Shown one piece after another: positions 1-11,229 of a DNA stretch of 64,000 nucleotides. Position 1 is the first letter of the stretch. Every line of letters starts with the position of its first letter. The position numbers and the translations under genes are program-made. The DNA comes from Symsagittifera roscoffensis (taxonomy: Eukaryota; Xenacoelomorpha; Acoela; Convolutidae), in assembly GCF_963678635.1 (NCBI RefSeq), contig NC_087069.1, positions 62,001 to 126,000 on the forward strand. The letters run 5' to 3'. The notes under the pieces are model-generated. The model ran no database searches. It saw only the letters and a list, made by a program, of their open reading frames with translations, and was not told the origin of the DNA.

Positions 1-1460
1 AACCCAAAAAAGCGGCGCTGTGAATTTCAAAGATGTCAAAACTGAAGAAACATTAAGTAGCCAAGAACAGAAGCCAATTTGTGAGTACTAATTTCGGACA
101 AAACTATCACAGAGCAAATCCCCTTCTGCAACTATCGCTAAACCAGTAGAACTGATGAATGGAACAACAATGTACACATCAAGATGACTTAACTAGCCAC
201 ACAGTGTCCTGAAAAATTAAAAAAATTTGTACCAAAAAAAATCGCCTCAAGGATGAACACAAAAAAGACATGTTTCAGAAACATAAATACCAAAATCAAA
301 AACCCAGAACTACCAAGAACTGTTAGGCTACTCAAAACTCATAAACAAACCAAAATAGCAGCGCTGTAAATTTCAAAGATGTCAAAACTGAAGAAACATT
401 CAGTAGCCAAGACCAGAACCTAGTGGAAATTGTCAATATGTGACGACAAATTTTTTCGGACAAAAAATCAACACAGCGCAAATCTGCTTCTGCAACGATT
501 GCTAAACCAGTAGAACTGATGAATGGAACAACAATGTACACATCAAGTTTTCTTAACTAGCCACACACTGTCCCGAAAAATGAAAAAATTTACTACACAA
601 AAAACCGCATCAAGGATGAACACAAAAAAGAAATTTCAGAAACATAAGAACCAAAATCAAAAAATTAGTACTCCCATAAACCTTCAGCATACCCACACCG
701 CATTAACAACCCAAAAAAAGTGTCGCTGTGTAATTCAAAGATCGAATAAACATTCAGTAGCCAAGACAAAACTGAAGAAACATTCAGTAGCCAACATAAA
801 ACTGAAGAAACATTAAGTAGCCAAGACAAGAAGCTAGTAGAAACTACCAATTTGTGACGACAACTTTTCGGTTTTTTGAATAAAAAGTCAACACAGCGGA
901 AATCCGCTACTGCAACGATCGCCAACCCAGTAGAACTGATGAATGGAACATCAATGAACACATCAAGTTTTCTTAACTAGCCACACACTGTCCCGAAAAA
1001 TGAAAAAATTTACAACACAAAAAATCGCATCAAGGATGAACACAAAAAGAAATTTCAGAAACATAAGAACCAAAATCAAAAAATTAGTACTCCCATGAAC
1101 CTTCAGCATATCCACACCGCATTAACAACCCAAAAAACGGTCGCTGTGTAATTCAAAGATCGAATAAACATTCAGTAGCCAAGACAAAACTGAAGAAACA
1201 TTCAGTAGCCAACATAAAACTGAAGAAACATTAAGTAGCCAAGACAAGAAGCTAGTAAAAACTACCAATTTGTGACGACAACGTTTCGGTTTTTCGAATA
1301 AAAAGTCAACACAGCGGAAATTCGCTACTGCAACGATCGCCAACCCAGTAGAACTGATGAATGGAACATCAATGAACACATCAAGATGTCTTTACTAGCC
1401 ACACACTGTCCCAGAAAATGAAAAAAAAATGTACAACAAAAAATTATTCAAGGATGAACA
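1..1460. repeat. Tandem repeat, about 364-420 bp units
   Basis: The phrase GTAGAACTGATGAATGGAAC recurs at 146, 510, 930 and 1348, giving spacings of 364, 420 and 418 bp. Flanking sequence (TAGCCACACACTGTCC, GGATGAACACAA) repeats in step. Inside the longer units a sub-repeat of about 30 bp (AACTGAAGAAACATTCAGTAGCC) occurs two or three times, which explains the shorter first unit. Short open frames inside are by-products of the repeat. The array is cut by the left edge of the window. Confidence 0.85.
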
Positions 1461-1788
1461 CAAGAAAAGACAAGTTTGACATTGCCAAACAGAGTTTACG
1501 TGATGTTTGCGGTCGAACTGTTCACGAATGTTTGGCAGCAAAAAAAGTAACATACATTCAAGAAAAGAAAAAAAGAAACCTCATTTCAGAAAAACAACAA
1601 AAGCAACAACGAAACAACAACAACAGCAACAACTACAGCACCAACGACAACAACTACAGCAACGACAACAACAACAGCATTAATAAAATTTAAAACCAGG
1701 ATCATCCGAAGGTTGGTACTCCCAATTGAATTCATCAATTGTACTACGAGATACTTATGAAAATATATGAAGAGTTATTAAAAAAACC

Positions 1789-2930
1789 AGACCTGTAACA
1801 TCTAAAATTGACAAAAACAACTGACTAAAACTATTTTAACATCATAGCGGATAACAACAAAAACAATACTGTTATATTTTACGCTTAAATTCAAAGTTTT
1901 ATCATCCTATCTCCAATGCACATTGAGTTATCAATTCTGTTATCAAGCTCTTCAACTATTATTTAATTTTCTCTTACAAATCTGCAATACATTTTCATAT
2001 ATACTCATCAAATCAAGCAAAATGGGGTTTTGCGAGAACGCTCTTCTCAAGAACGAACGAATGATACCACTTTTACTTGATTCCATCAACTTTTCGAAGA
2101 CTGTACCCCATTAAAAAAAAGACCTGTAAGAACAAAAATTGACAAAAAAACTAACTAAATGAATTTAACCCGACTCCTGATTATAGCATCATAAACACTG
2201 TTGTGTTTTACGCTTAAGCCGAAAGTTTCACCATCCTAACTTCAAAATACAAGGAGTTATCACATCTTTTATCGAGCCCTTTTTCCTAAATTCTTACCAA
2301 AACAAACAAACTCGGGTCCTAGGAGAAAGCGCTGCTCAAGAATAAAGTAAAGATACCCCTCTCACTAAAATCCGTCATCTGTACGACGAGTTCTTTCTAA
2401 AAAAAATGATGTGTACTAAAAAAAAAGACTGTAACAATAAAAAACGACCGAAAAAATGACTGAAAACGTTCTAACAGTAAACCTGATAAAAACATCATCA
2501 ATATCGTTGTAATTTACGCATAATTTTAAAACTTTATTATCCTAGCTTCAATTTACAACGAGATATCACATGTTTTATCGAGCCCTTCAACTGGTTTTAA
2601 CGCTTCTGTAATAAAGATGCATATATTATTCCTAATTGTTTACCAAAACAAGTAAACTTGGGTACTAGGAGAAAGCCCTGCTTAAGACCGAACTAGTTAT
2701 ACTATTACCACTTATATCCGTCATCTCTACGAAAAGTTGTTCCTAAAAAAAACTGATGTATACTCATTAAAAAAAGACCTGTAACAACAAAAATTGACTT
2801 AAAAACCTGACTAAACATTTTTTAATCGTACTCATGATGCTAACATTATGAACACTGGTGTTTTCTACGCTTAACCTCGAAGTTGTAACATCCTAATTGC
2901 AATATACATAGAGTTGAAGGCAAGGTCCCA
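1789..2930. repeat. Diverged tandem repeat, about 300-350 bp units
   Basis: Four degenerate units begin near 1789, 2118, 2420 and 2770 with a GACCTGTAACAACAAAAATTGAC-like start, then a TTTTACGCTTAA-like block, then AAAGTTT...CATCCTA. Between them a GGTACTAGGAGAAAGCCCTGC-like block also recurs. Spacing is 302-350 bp and divergence is high, so this is an old array, unrelated to the one before it. Confidence 0.75.
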
Positions 2931-4469
2931 TTTAAGGATAGTCAAATAGCATGGAGGTCATCACGAAAAAAATTAAAAGACCGGTTAAAAGACATTATAG
3001 CCCACGACTGACTGACTGATAGTTTTTATTATCAAATCGGTCAAAACAGAAAATTTTTTTCAGTATATTCACTACTTAAAATTCTTTTTTTTATGAAAAA
3101 AACCGTTTTTGAGTCGAGTATGCATAAAAAGCGCCTACCCTAAGTGCTTATTTGAAAAACCTCTACAAAAAAACTGTGTAAACGTCAGTTTTTAATCAAC
3201 CAAAGGTTCATTTTGATCATATATAGATGTTAACAGGTGACAAACGCCCTTGAATGCAAAATTTCGGAGCATTTTCCGCTGAACATCATGGACAAGTTAA
3301 GCATGAACTAAAACTTTGGATTTATGTTTAAAAAAAAGAACTAAGCCAACTTTTAATGCTTACAGCACAATTTAATTTGCTTTAATACAAAGTCTGTTTC
3401 TGAAGTCGCTTCGAGAGCTACCTTGTTTGCTCAAACTGAAAGTTTGTATAGATGTAATTGCAAAATTCAATGTGTTATTCGGCTACTTTCCATAGATTTT
3501 TTGTTTTTGGTACCTCTTCCCTAATAGGTATTCTTAGAAACTAAAACTATAATAGGTTCATCGCATTCACTCACTTGCTTTGTTTTTCAACAACACAGCT
3601 GAGCTTCTTAATACCTTGCGTTCCTCAGTAAAAAGGAAAACTTCAAAAACACGAGGGAAAACTCAGAATTGGTATAAAATTTAATTTTCGCAAAAGCTGC
3701 GATTAGTCGAAAACATCTTTTTTTCTCTGATTTGACCAAAACTGGGAGTGCTTTAGAACGCTCTAGTCATGGTCCTCTGAAAGAAACTATAATCAAATCA
3801 AGTTGAAATTGACTCATAAAGTTATGAGTCCTAGAAAAAGAAATATTGATAATAGAATGAATGGCAGCAGAAAAAATATCATTTACCTACGGAAACTTAT
3901 TGGATTTCAAAAAAATGGTATAGTTGAGCTTCTCTTGAGCTACGAATTTAATTTAGTACCGTTCTCAGAGCTTAAACTTACACTTTCTTGTTACGTCTCA
4001 AAAAGAAAACATCTTGACTAGGAAAAAAATTTGGCTATTTGTTAGCCTTTCGTTCATCACTGTATAAAAAGTTAGCTTTTTTGATTTTTGTTTGGCTTTG
4101 AATGGGTTTCAGAAAACCATATAATAATGAAAACAATCGAGAAAAGGTCAAAAAACATTAAACAAACAATGAGAGTTCCGGGATTATCTCATTTCAAAGT
4201 GAAAAAAAACTTGGAAAATTTTTTTTATTCTAAGACTTTTGATACCAATTTTTCGGCCTAAGTTTTCACAAAAAACGAGGTAAATCATGAATATCCCTTG
4301 ATAAATGGATGGGCAAACCTGTTTTGTTTTCCAAAAGACGTATATTGAATCAGTTATTCAGAGTTGATCCAAAGAGAATTGTTGTGACTAGAATTTTCTT
4401 CTTTTTTTTAATTTTTGTGTTTTTTTTTTCAAATCTGTTTTCCAAAGATTGTGAAACTATAATTCTTAA
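2931..4469. other. No recognisable feature
   Basis: AT-rich sequence with only short open frames (the longest, 3803-4021 plus, has no recognisable motif). No repeat structure, RNA gene or splice-flanked exon was seen. Confidence 0.5.
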
Positions 4470-4513
4470 GAAACCCTAATCCTAATCCTAACCCTAAATG
4501 CAACCCTACCCCG
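4470..4513. repeat. Short telomere-like interstitial tract
   Basis: CCCTAATCCTAATCCTAACCCTAA is a run of four CCTAA-type hexamers, close to the animal (TTAGGG)n motif read on the other strand. It is too short to be a telomere and could be chance in this base composition. Confidence 0.35.
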
Positions 4514-4589
4514 AATCATTTTCGCAGAAGCAACTTGTGTGGCTCCGACCTTCGAGATCTCAGTTTTACTCGTCGTAAACTACCTAGTC

Positions 4590-5345
4590 GTAGTGTGTGT
4601 ATGAAAACATTGCAGTCTGCTTCGGAAAAACTTGGGCGGAGCTGTATTGATTTTAAAAATTAAAAGCACTAAAAATTGAGCATAAAGCAAAATTTTGACA
4701 GAAACTTTTGCCAGATATTTTCGACACTCTACGGACTCATTCGATTTAAAAAAACCAATCGAAAATATGCAAAAAAATAAAGCGGTAATAGCACAAGCTC
4801 AGCACATCGAAGAAATTTTTGTCGAGCATTATTTGACTCTTTTTATATATGAAATCAGCTTTGACTGCTTTCACCAAAAACATGGCAGTCAAAAGAACCC
4901 ACATGAAGTATTTCAACCAAATTTTGAACATGCACTTAACGTTAGTTGATATTGAATCATTGTTGTGTACCAAATAAAGAAACTGCATCTCACTTTTGAA
5001 TATTATTAAGAAAACAAGTGACTTATCGTTTTTGAAGAAATAACTGACGATTGAAACAGATAAATACATTGGATAATCAACAATTGATTCAAAACTGAAT
5101 AGCGTGAGATTTAAAAAACATACGAAAAAAATTTTGTCCGATAATTTGCACACTAGGAAAAAACTTTCTTAAACAGCACTTCGATTGGAAGTTACGGTTT
5201 CCAAAGCCATTTTTTTCAATTGTTTTTGACGCATTCATTTACAATTGAGGCCTTAAAACTGCATATAGGCTGCACATTTAGATGGCAATCATTTCAGTTG
5301 ACATCTAGACTTGTTTATATTTTTGAGAGTTTCTCAAATCACAAC
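4590..5345. repeat. Dispersed repeat R, copy 1
   Basis: Begins near GTGTGTGTATGAAAACATTGCA and continues through AAACTTGGGCGGAGCTGTATT. The same order of blocks returns at 7092, 10585 and 14545. In copies 1 and 2 it leads directly into a gag-like frame, so it could be the LTR or leader of the Gypsy-like element. Exact ends were not determined. Confidence 0.6.
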
Positions 5346-5485
5346 TAAGTGTTAGCAGGTACATGCCCCTGTCAATCAGTCTAGTTCTGTCTAGATGTGA
5401 ACGTCTAATTCAGTGTTTGAATCTTATATTAAAGAATCAAGTTGAAATTACGCTAAACAAAAGTTTCGTTTTACTAACCTTTGTT

Positions 5486-6370
5486 ATGGCGCAGGAAAAA
5501 CCCCCTGGGAATTGTTGCATTCTGGCCTCCGGATCAGCCGGAGCCAGAACTACAATAGGATCATTGGAAGCAACGATTCCATTTGGCGATGGTGACAGAA
5601 CTTGGATTAGTTTCATCAGATTATGATTTCGATTCCTCCTTAACCGCAACGCAAATCACTGTACTGGGAGATGGTTGAAAATTAAGGGAAGAGTATGGAA
5701 AAACACTCATTCCTTACTTGTGCTTATGCCTTGGACACGAGGGACAACGCACACTGCGCAATCAGCACCTAAACTTGGATATGGAAACAACCCGGTACCC
5801 GCAATTTCTAGAGGTTTGCGTAGCCACCTTCAAGAAGGAGCGAAATGTGACATACGAAATGTGTCAAATGGTATCCTGGAAACAAAAGGAAGGGGAGAGT
5901 TTGGAGTATTCGTACGCTGAACTCTGTGGAACGGCAACGAGATATAATTTGGGTACACATGAAAGAAAAAGGGCGAGGGACATTTTTATTTTTAAATTTG
6001 CGGAACAGGACTCTCAGAACGAAGTGTGCAGAGAGACAAAGACCCCGGAGGAAGCGCTGAAGATCGCAATGTCATATGAACACGGCGATAAGTTCGCTAA
6101 AACCTATAAATAGAGTGTGACGGGCGGAACTGATAAGTAAAATTCGTGGACCAAACGGACCAAGAATTCGATGCGGACACGGAACATACCAGAGCGTGTG
6201 GGAGTCCGAACACCGGATTGGAAATGCTATAACTGCGACCAACCAAACTTCACTCCTGAAAACCGACAATGATGCCCAGTAGGATCCGCTACATGCATTT
6301 TCTGCAAGAAAGTGGACCATTACGAGAGAACACTCAGGGAAAACGATTGTCACTTGGGGGACAGTAAGTA
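5486..6370 (+). pseudogene. Gag relic of a Ty3/Gypsy-like element, copy 1
   Basis: A decayed gag frame begins at ATG 5486. Frameshifts break it into pieces, but the order of blocks matches the second copy at 7995. The best preserved stretch (5718-6113) reads as a capsid-like helical region with YPQFLEVCVATFKKERNVTY and FAEQDSQNEVCRETKTPEEALKIAM. It is followed by a Cys-rich nucleocapsid-like block at about 6210-6300 (CYNC... and CNFC/CIFC...H), interrupted by TGA. In Gypsy-type elements such a protein packages the RNA. Copy 1 carries more damage in the N-terminal part and has no protease or RT after it. Family assignment rests on the second copy, where protease and RT follow. Not functional. 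Confidence 0.65.
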
Positions 6371-6564
6371 GGACTTATCCAAGGGGATGAAAAATTTGAA
6401 AGAGAGGTTACCCCCTCGGATGATATCAGCTCACAACACGCTACTTCCGTAGGATTTGTGGAAAGCGAGCAACTTTTTTGAAAATGTATGAAAATTGTAT
6501 GAGTAGCATTTTTCCATACATTTGATTTTCGTTGTGGGGAAATGTAGGATAAGCATTTTTGGTT
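6371..6564. other. Non-coding tail of Gypsy-like relic 1
   Basis: Matches the sequence after gag in copy 2 for about 100 bases (GGACTTATCCAAGGGGATG, then ACTCCCTCGGATGA-like sequence) and then leaves it where copy 2 goes on into protease. Copy 1 is therefore truncated here. Confidence 0.5.
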
Positions 6565-6870
6565 TATGGAGGTCAGCCCGGGGTCACATTACCTTTCCAG
6601 GCCTTTTTGCTGGTTTTTATCAGTTTTCTTTATAAAACCGCCGCTCAAAAACCGCTTAAAGACCGCTCACTTTTGCTTGAAAAACTGTTCAAAAGTCACC
6701 GCCAGAAATGAGCGGTTTTCAAGCGGTTTTTTAAGCAAGATTTGAGCGGTTGGAGCGTTTTTTCCAAAAAAAAAGTTCCAAACCACCCAAACCCTTCCAA
6801 ATGCTCAAATCTTGCAGGAAAACCTCTCAAACCGCTCATATCTTGAGCGGGATCTCGACCCTGGTTATCA
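6565..6870. repeat. CCGCTC/GAGCGG self-complementary repeat, copy 1
   Basis: Dense in AAACCGCTC and its reverse complement GAGCGGTTT, with AGCAAGATTTGAGCGG and its complement facing each other. The borders are short inverted sequences (CCCGGGGTCA on the left, CGACCCTGG on the right). A direct copy lies at 10045-10370 and an inverted copy at 43325-43557. It looks like a non-autonomous foldback-type element. Confidence 0.65.
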
Positions 6871-7090
6871 AATATATCTTGGTTTTGTTGAAAATCAATC
6901 TCACTGCAACACGATATAATCCAATTTCTAGGTCAAGTTTGTTCTAATTATTTCATGAGTTTAGAAATGGCTGTTCTCACTTGGTTACAAAAATGATCAA
7001 TGGGAGAAAATAATGAAATAAATTTTTTTTTAATTTTGAAACAACATTATCGATGATATCCTTGACAGATTTTCAAAATTTGCCAATAAA
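6871..7090. repeat. Repeat tail shared with 10370-10580
   Basis: TTATCAAATATATCT, TTTCATGAGTTTAGAAATGGCTG and CGATGATATCCTTGACAG recur in the same order at 10365-10575, so this piece was copied together with the neighbouring CCGCTC repeat. Confidence 0.6.
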
Positions 7091-7860
7091 TGTTAGTGTG
7101 TGTATGAAAACATTGCAATCTGCTTCAGAAAAACTTGGGCGGAGCTGTATTTGTTTTAGAAATTAAAAGCACTAAAAATTGAGTATGAAGCAAAGTTTTG
7201 ACAGAAAAAAATTTTGCCAGATATTTTCCACACTCTACGGACTCATTCGATTAAAAAAAACAAATAGAAAATATGCAAAAATCAAAGCGAAAATAGCACA
7301 AGCTCAACACATTGAAAAAAGTTTTTGTTGAGCTTTATTTGACTGGTTCTATATATGAAATCAGCTTTGACTACTTTCACCAAAAACATGGCAGTCATTA
7401 GAACCGACATGAATTATTTCAACCTAAGTTTGGACATGCACTTAGCGTTAATTGATGTTGAATCATTGTTTTGTACCAAATAAAGAAACTGCATCTCACT
7501 TTTGAATAATATCAAGAAAACAAGTTACTTATCGTTTTTGAAAAAATAACTGATGATTGAAACAGATGAATACATTGGAAAATCAACAATTTATTCAAAA
7601 CTGAATAGCGTGAGATTTAAAAAAACATACGAAAAAATTTTGTCCAAAAAATTTGCCCACCAGGAAAAAATTTTCTTAAACATCACTTCGAATGGAAGTG
7701 ACGGATTCGAAAGCCATTTTTTTTTCAATTGTTTTTGACGCATTCATTTACAATTGAGGCCTTAAAACTTCATTTAAGCTGCATATTTAGATGGCAATCA
7801 ATTCAGTTGACATCTAGAATTGTTTATATTTTTGAGAGTTTCTCATATCACAACTAAGTG
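7091..7860. repeat. Dispersed repeat R, copy 2
   Basis: Second copy of the repeat described at 4590, about 2.5 kb downstream of the first, again leading into a gag-like frame. Confidence 0.6.
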
Positions 7861-7994
7861 TTAGCAGGTACATGCCCCTGTCAATCAGTCTAGGTCTGTC
7901 TAGATGTGAACGTCTAATTCATTGTTTGAATCTTATGTTAAAGAATCAAGTTGAAATTACGCTAAACAAAAGTTTCGTTTTACTAACCTTTGTT

Positions 7995-8960
7995 ATGGCG
8001 CAGGAAAAACCCCTGGGCATTGTTGCATTCTGGCCTCCGGATCAGCCAGAGCCAGAACTACGATGGGATCATTGGAAGCAACGAATCCAGTTGGCGATGG
8101 TGACAAAACATGGATTAGTTTCATCAGAATAAGATTTCGATTCCACCTTAACAGCAACGCAAATCACTGCACTGGGAGATGGTGGAAAATTAAGGGAAGA
8201 GGATGTGAAAACACTCATTCCTTACTTGTACTTATGTCTTGTCACGAGGGACAACGCACACTGCGCAATCAGCACCTAAACTTGGATATGGAAACAATCC
8301 GGTACCCGCAATTTCTAGAGCTTTGTGTAGCTACCTTCAAAAGGAGCGTAGTGTGACATACGAAATGTGTCAAATGGTATCCCGGAAACAAAAGGAAGGG
8401 GAGAGTTTGGAATTTTTCTACGCTGAAATCTGTGGAATGGCAACGAGATACAATCTGGGTACACAGGAAAGAAAAAGGGCGAGGAACATTTTTATTTTCA
8501 ATATGCGGAACAGGACGCTCAGAACGAAGTGTGCAGAGAGACAAAGACCCCGGAGGAAGCGCTGAAGATCGCAATGTCACATGAACGCGGCGATAAGTTC
8601 GCTAAAACCTACAAATAGAGTGTGACAGGATCCACGGGAATGCGGCTCCCGGGGGTTTCTTGCAAATCAGGGCGGAAATGATAAGTAACATTCGTGGACC
8701 AAGCGGACCAAGAATTCGAAGCGGACACGGAACATACCAGAATCGTGTGGGAGTCCAAACACCGGATTGGAAATGCTATAACTGCGACCAACCAAACTTC
8801 ACTCCGGAACACCGACAATGATGCCCAGTAGGATCCGCTACATGCAATTTCTGCAAGAAAGTGGACCATTACGAGAGAACACTCAGCAGGGAAAACGATT
8901 GTCACTTGGAGGACAGTAAGTAGGACTTATCCAAGGGGATGAAAAGTTCGAAGGAGAGGA
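7995..8960 (+). pseudogene. Gag relic of a Ty3/Gypsy-like element, copy 2
   Basis: ATG 7995 opens a frame with FWPPDQPEPELRWDHWKQRI. The aromatic/Pro motif followed by WxxWKxR is common at the start of animal Gypsy Gag proteins. After a nonsense codon and frameshifts the capsid-like part continues (8239-8565), then a Cys-rich nucleocapsid block at about 8770-8880 with a CxxC pair, a broken second half (TGA) and a CNFCKKxDHY segment. It parallels the copy at 5486 with an offset of 2509 bp, so the pair probably arose by segmental duplication. Here the element continues into protease and RT sequence (9129-9759). Several disabling lesions show it is a pseudogene. Confidence 0.7.
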
Positions 8961-9128
8961 TACTCCCTCGGATGAAATCAACTCACAACACGCTACTTGC
9001 GTAGGATTTGTGGGAAGAGAGCATCGCTGGTCATCGGAGAGCTCTGATAGTTATATGGAAATGGCGATACGACATAAGAGGGAAAGATTGCCAGCCCAAA
9101 GCTAAAAATCAAAACCAATGGGCACCCG

Positions 9129-9563
9129 ATGATTATTGTGATCGACAGCAGATCGCCGAAATATGTACTTACAATGGTTGACTCAAAGAAGATATTGGGA
9201 AGAACTGGCATCGAACTGAAACAGAAAAACAATGAAGACCACGAATTTTGGGACTACAAAAACAATCGGATTAGTTTGCTGGGAAAAGTGGACGTGGAAT
9301 TAGAATCGAACGGTTGTAAGAAAAGAGCAGAAATCAGAGTTATTGGAGGAATCAGGCCTTCAATCGTGAGACGAGAACTCATGGGGAAGCTGGTGCTACC
9401 GCTCATGCAAAAAAATCAATGGGGAGCAGTCATGAACATGCAAAGGGTGGAAGACGCCCGCGAGAATGAGCAAACAGGAGAAGCAAAGGACCAGGACATG
9501 GACCCTAGCAACAGTACTTCAGTAAACTTTTTACTAGAGCCGGAAAAATATTGCTGGAATTAA
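9129..9563 (+). pseudogene. Retropepsin C-terminal part of Gypsy-like relic
   Basis: A 144-residue open frame carries GKVDVELESNGCKKRAEIRV, then an IGGIRPSIVRRELMGKLVLP-type segment. This matches the second half of Gypsy retropepsins, where beta strands lead to a hydrophobic-hydrophobic-G-R-(D/E)-hydrophobic motif; here it reads IVRRELM, with R in place of G. The catalytic D-(S/T)-G half should lie upstream and is not intact. It follows the gag relic and precedes an RT fragment, the normal Gypsy order. The tail (residues about 100-144) is low-information linker. Confidence 0.6.
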
Positions 9564-9600
9564 GAGAACTCAATTTGCAGGTGCACAAAAACAAAATCAG

Positions 9601-9759
9601 ATGCCGAACATAGAAGAAAACAAGATAAGATCGGACTTTTTATTTCGGAGAAAAAAACAGGTGGAAGTGTATTTTACCACCATGGACTTAACTTATGCGT
9701 ACGGGCAACTCCCACTCCGTGAAAAAACCTGCTTACAAAAATTGGTCACTTGGAACTGA
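9601..9759 (+). pseudogene. Reverse transcriptase fragment of Gypsy-like relic
   Basis: A 52-codon open stretch contains VYFTTMDLTYAYGQLPL, which matches RT palm motif A of Ty3/Gypsy elements (F-x-x-x-D-L, with the first catalytic Asp, then YxQxPL). The frame ends in TGA, and the remaining RT, RNase H and integrase are absent. The element is therefore truncated in mid-RT. The following sequence resembles the start of repeat R again (9770-9960). Confidence 0.75.
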
Positions 9760-9764
9760 TAATG

Positions 9765-10044
9765 ATTTAAAACTTTTCTTACTATTGGAAACAAAGTTAT
9801 CGATGATATCTTTGACATAATTTCAATAATTGCCAATTATTGTCAGCGTAAGTATGAAAAATGCAAGCTGCCCCAGGAGGAGCTCTATTTATTCAAGCAC
9901 CAAACCTTGAGTATAAAGCAAAACTTTGGCGGAAATTCTTGCCTAATTTTTTTCGACACCTTAAGAACTCATGTGGTTGAAGAAAAACAACAAATCTAAA
10001 ATTCGAAAAAATGCATTTGAAAGCGAAATTTAAGATACGCATTT
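9765..10044. repeat. Partial repeat R fragment
   Basis: CGATGATATCTTTGACATAATTTC, TTGCCAATTATTGTCAGCGTAAGTATG and GAGTATAAAGCAAAACTTTGGC are diverged versions of repeat R and its left flank. The fragment stops at the CCGCTC repeat. Confidence 0.5.
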
Positions 10045-10370
10045 TTGGTTTATGGAGGTCAACCCGGGGTCATATTACCTTTCCAGGCCTTTTTGCTGGT
10101 TTTAATCAGTTTTCTTTATAAGACCGCTCAAAAACCGCTTACAGACCGGTCAATTTTGCTTGGAAAACCGTTCAAAAGTCACCGCAAGAAATGAGCGGTT
10201 TTCGAGCGGTTTTTTAAGCAAGATTTGAGCGGTTGAAGCGGTTTTTCCAAAAAAAAACGCCCAAACCAGCCAAAACGCTCAAAATGCTCAAGTCTTGCTG
10301 AAAAACCTCTCAAACCGCTTATATCTTGAGCGGATTTTGAGCGGGTTCTCTACCCGGGTTATCAAATATA
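10045..10370. repeat. CCGCTC/GAGCGG self-complementary repeat, copy 2
   Basis: Same orientation and block order as 6565-6870, including the left CCCGGGGTCA and the right TACCCGGG border followed by TTATCAAATATATCT. Confidence 0.65.
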
Positions 10371-11229
10371 TCTCGGTTTAGTTGAAAATTAGTCTCACTG
10401 CAACACGATATAATTCGATTTCTAGGTCAAGTTTGTGTTAATTAATTCATGAGTTTAGAAATGGCTGTTCTCACTTGGTTACAAAATTGGTCAATGGGAG
10501 ATAATAATGAATTAAAACTTTTTTAAACTTCGAAACCAAATTTTCGATGATATCCTTGACAGATTTTCAAAATTTGCCAATAGTTGTTAGTGTGTGTATG
10601 AAAACATTGCAATCTGCTTCAGAAAAACTTGGGCGGAGCTGTATTGATTTTAAAAACTAAAAGCACTAAAAATTGAGCATAAAGCAAAATTTTGACAGAA
10701 AACTTTGCCAGATATTTTCGACACTCTACGGACTCATTCGATTAAAAAAAAACAAATAGAAAATATGCAAAAAATAGAGCGGTAATAGCACAAGCTCAGA
10801 ACATCGAAAAAATTTTGTCGAGCATTATTTGACTGGTTCTAAAAATGAAATCAGCTTTGACTGCTTTCACCAAAAACATGGAAGTCAAAAGAACCCAGAT
10901 GATTTATTCCAACCAGACTTTGAACATGCACATAACGTTAGTTGATATTGAATCATTGTTGTGTTCCAAACAAAGAAACTGCATCTCATTTTTGAAAATT
11001 ATCAAGAAAACAAAACAGTTATCATTTAAAAAAAAGAGAAACTGATAATTGAAACAGATGAAAGCATTGGAAATTCAACATTGTGTTCAAAACTGAATAA
11101 CTTGACAGATTTTAAAAAAAAATCACTTTAGACAGAATTTTGTCCAAAAAACATGCACACCAGGAAAAAATTTTCTGAATTATCACTTCGGATGGAAGTT
11201 ATGGATTAAAAAGTAATCTTTTTGTTGAA

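Noticed and set aside
1418-1693. 91-codon plus-strand ORF with a long Asn/Ser/Tyr-rich tail
   Set aside because: The tail is a CAA/AAC-type simple repeat and the start lies at the edge of a satellite unit; no motif or splice context.
4746-5153. 135-codon minus-strand ORF
   Set aside because: It is antisense to repeat R, not kept open in the other R copies, and shows no motif.
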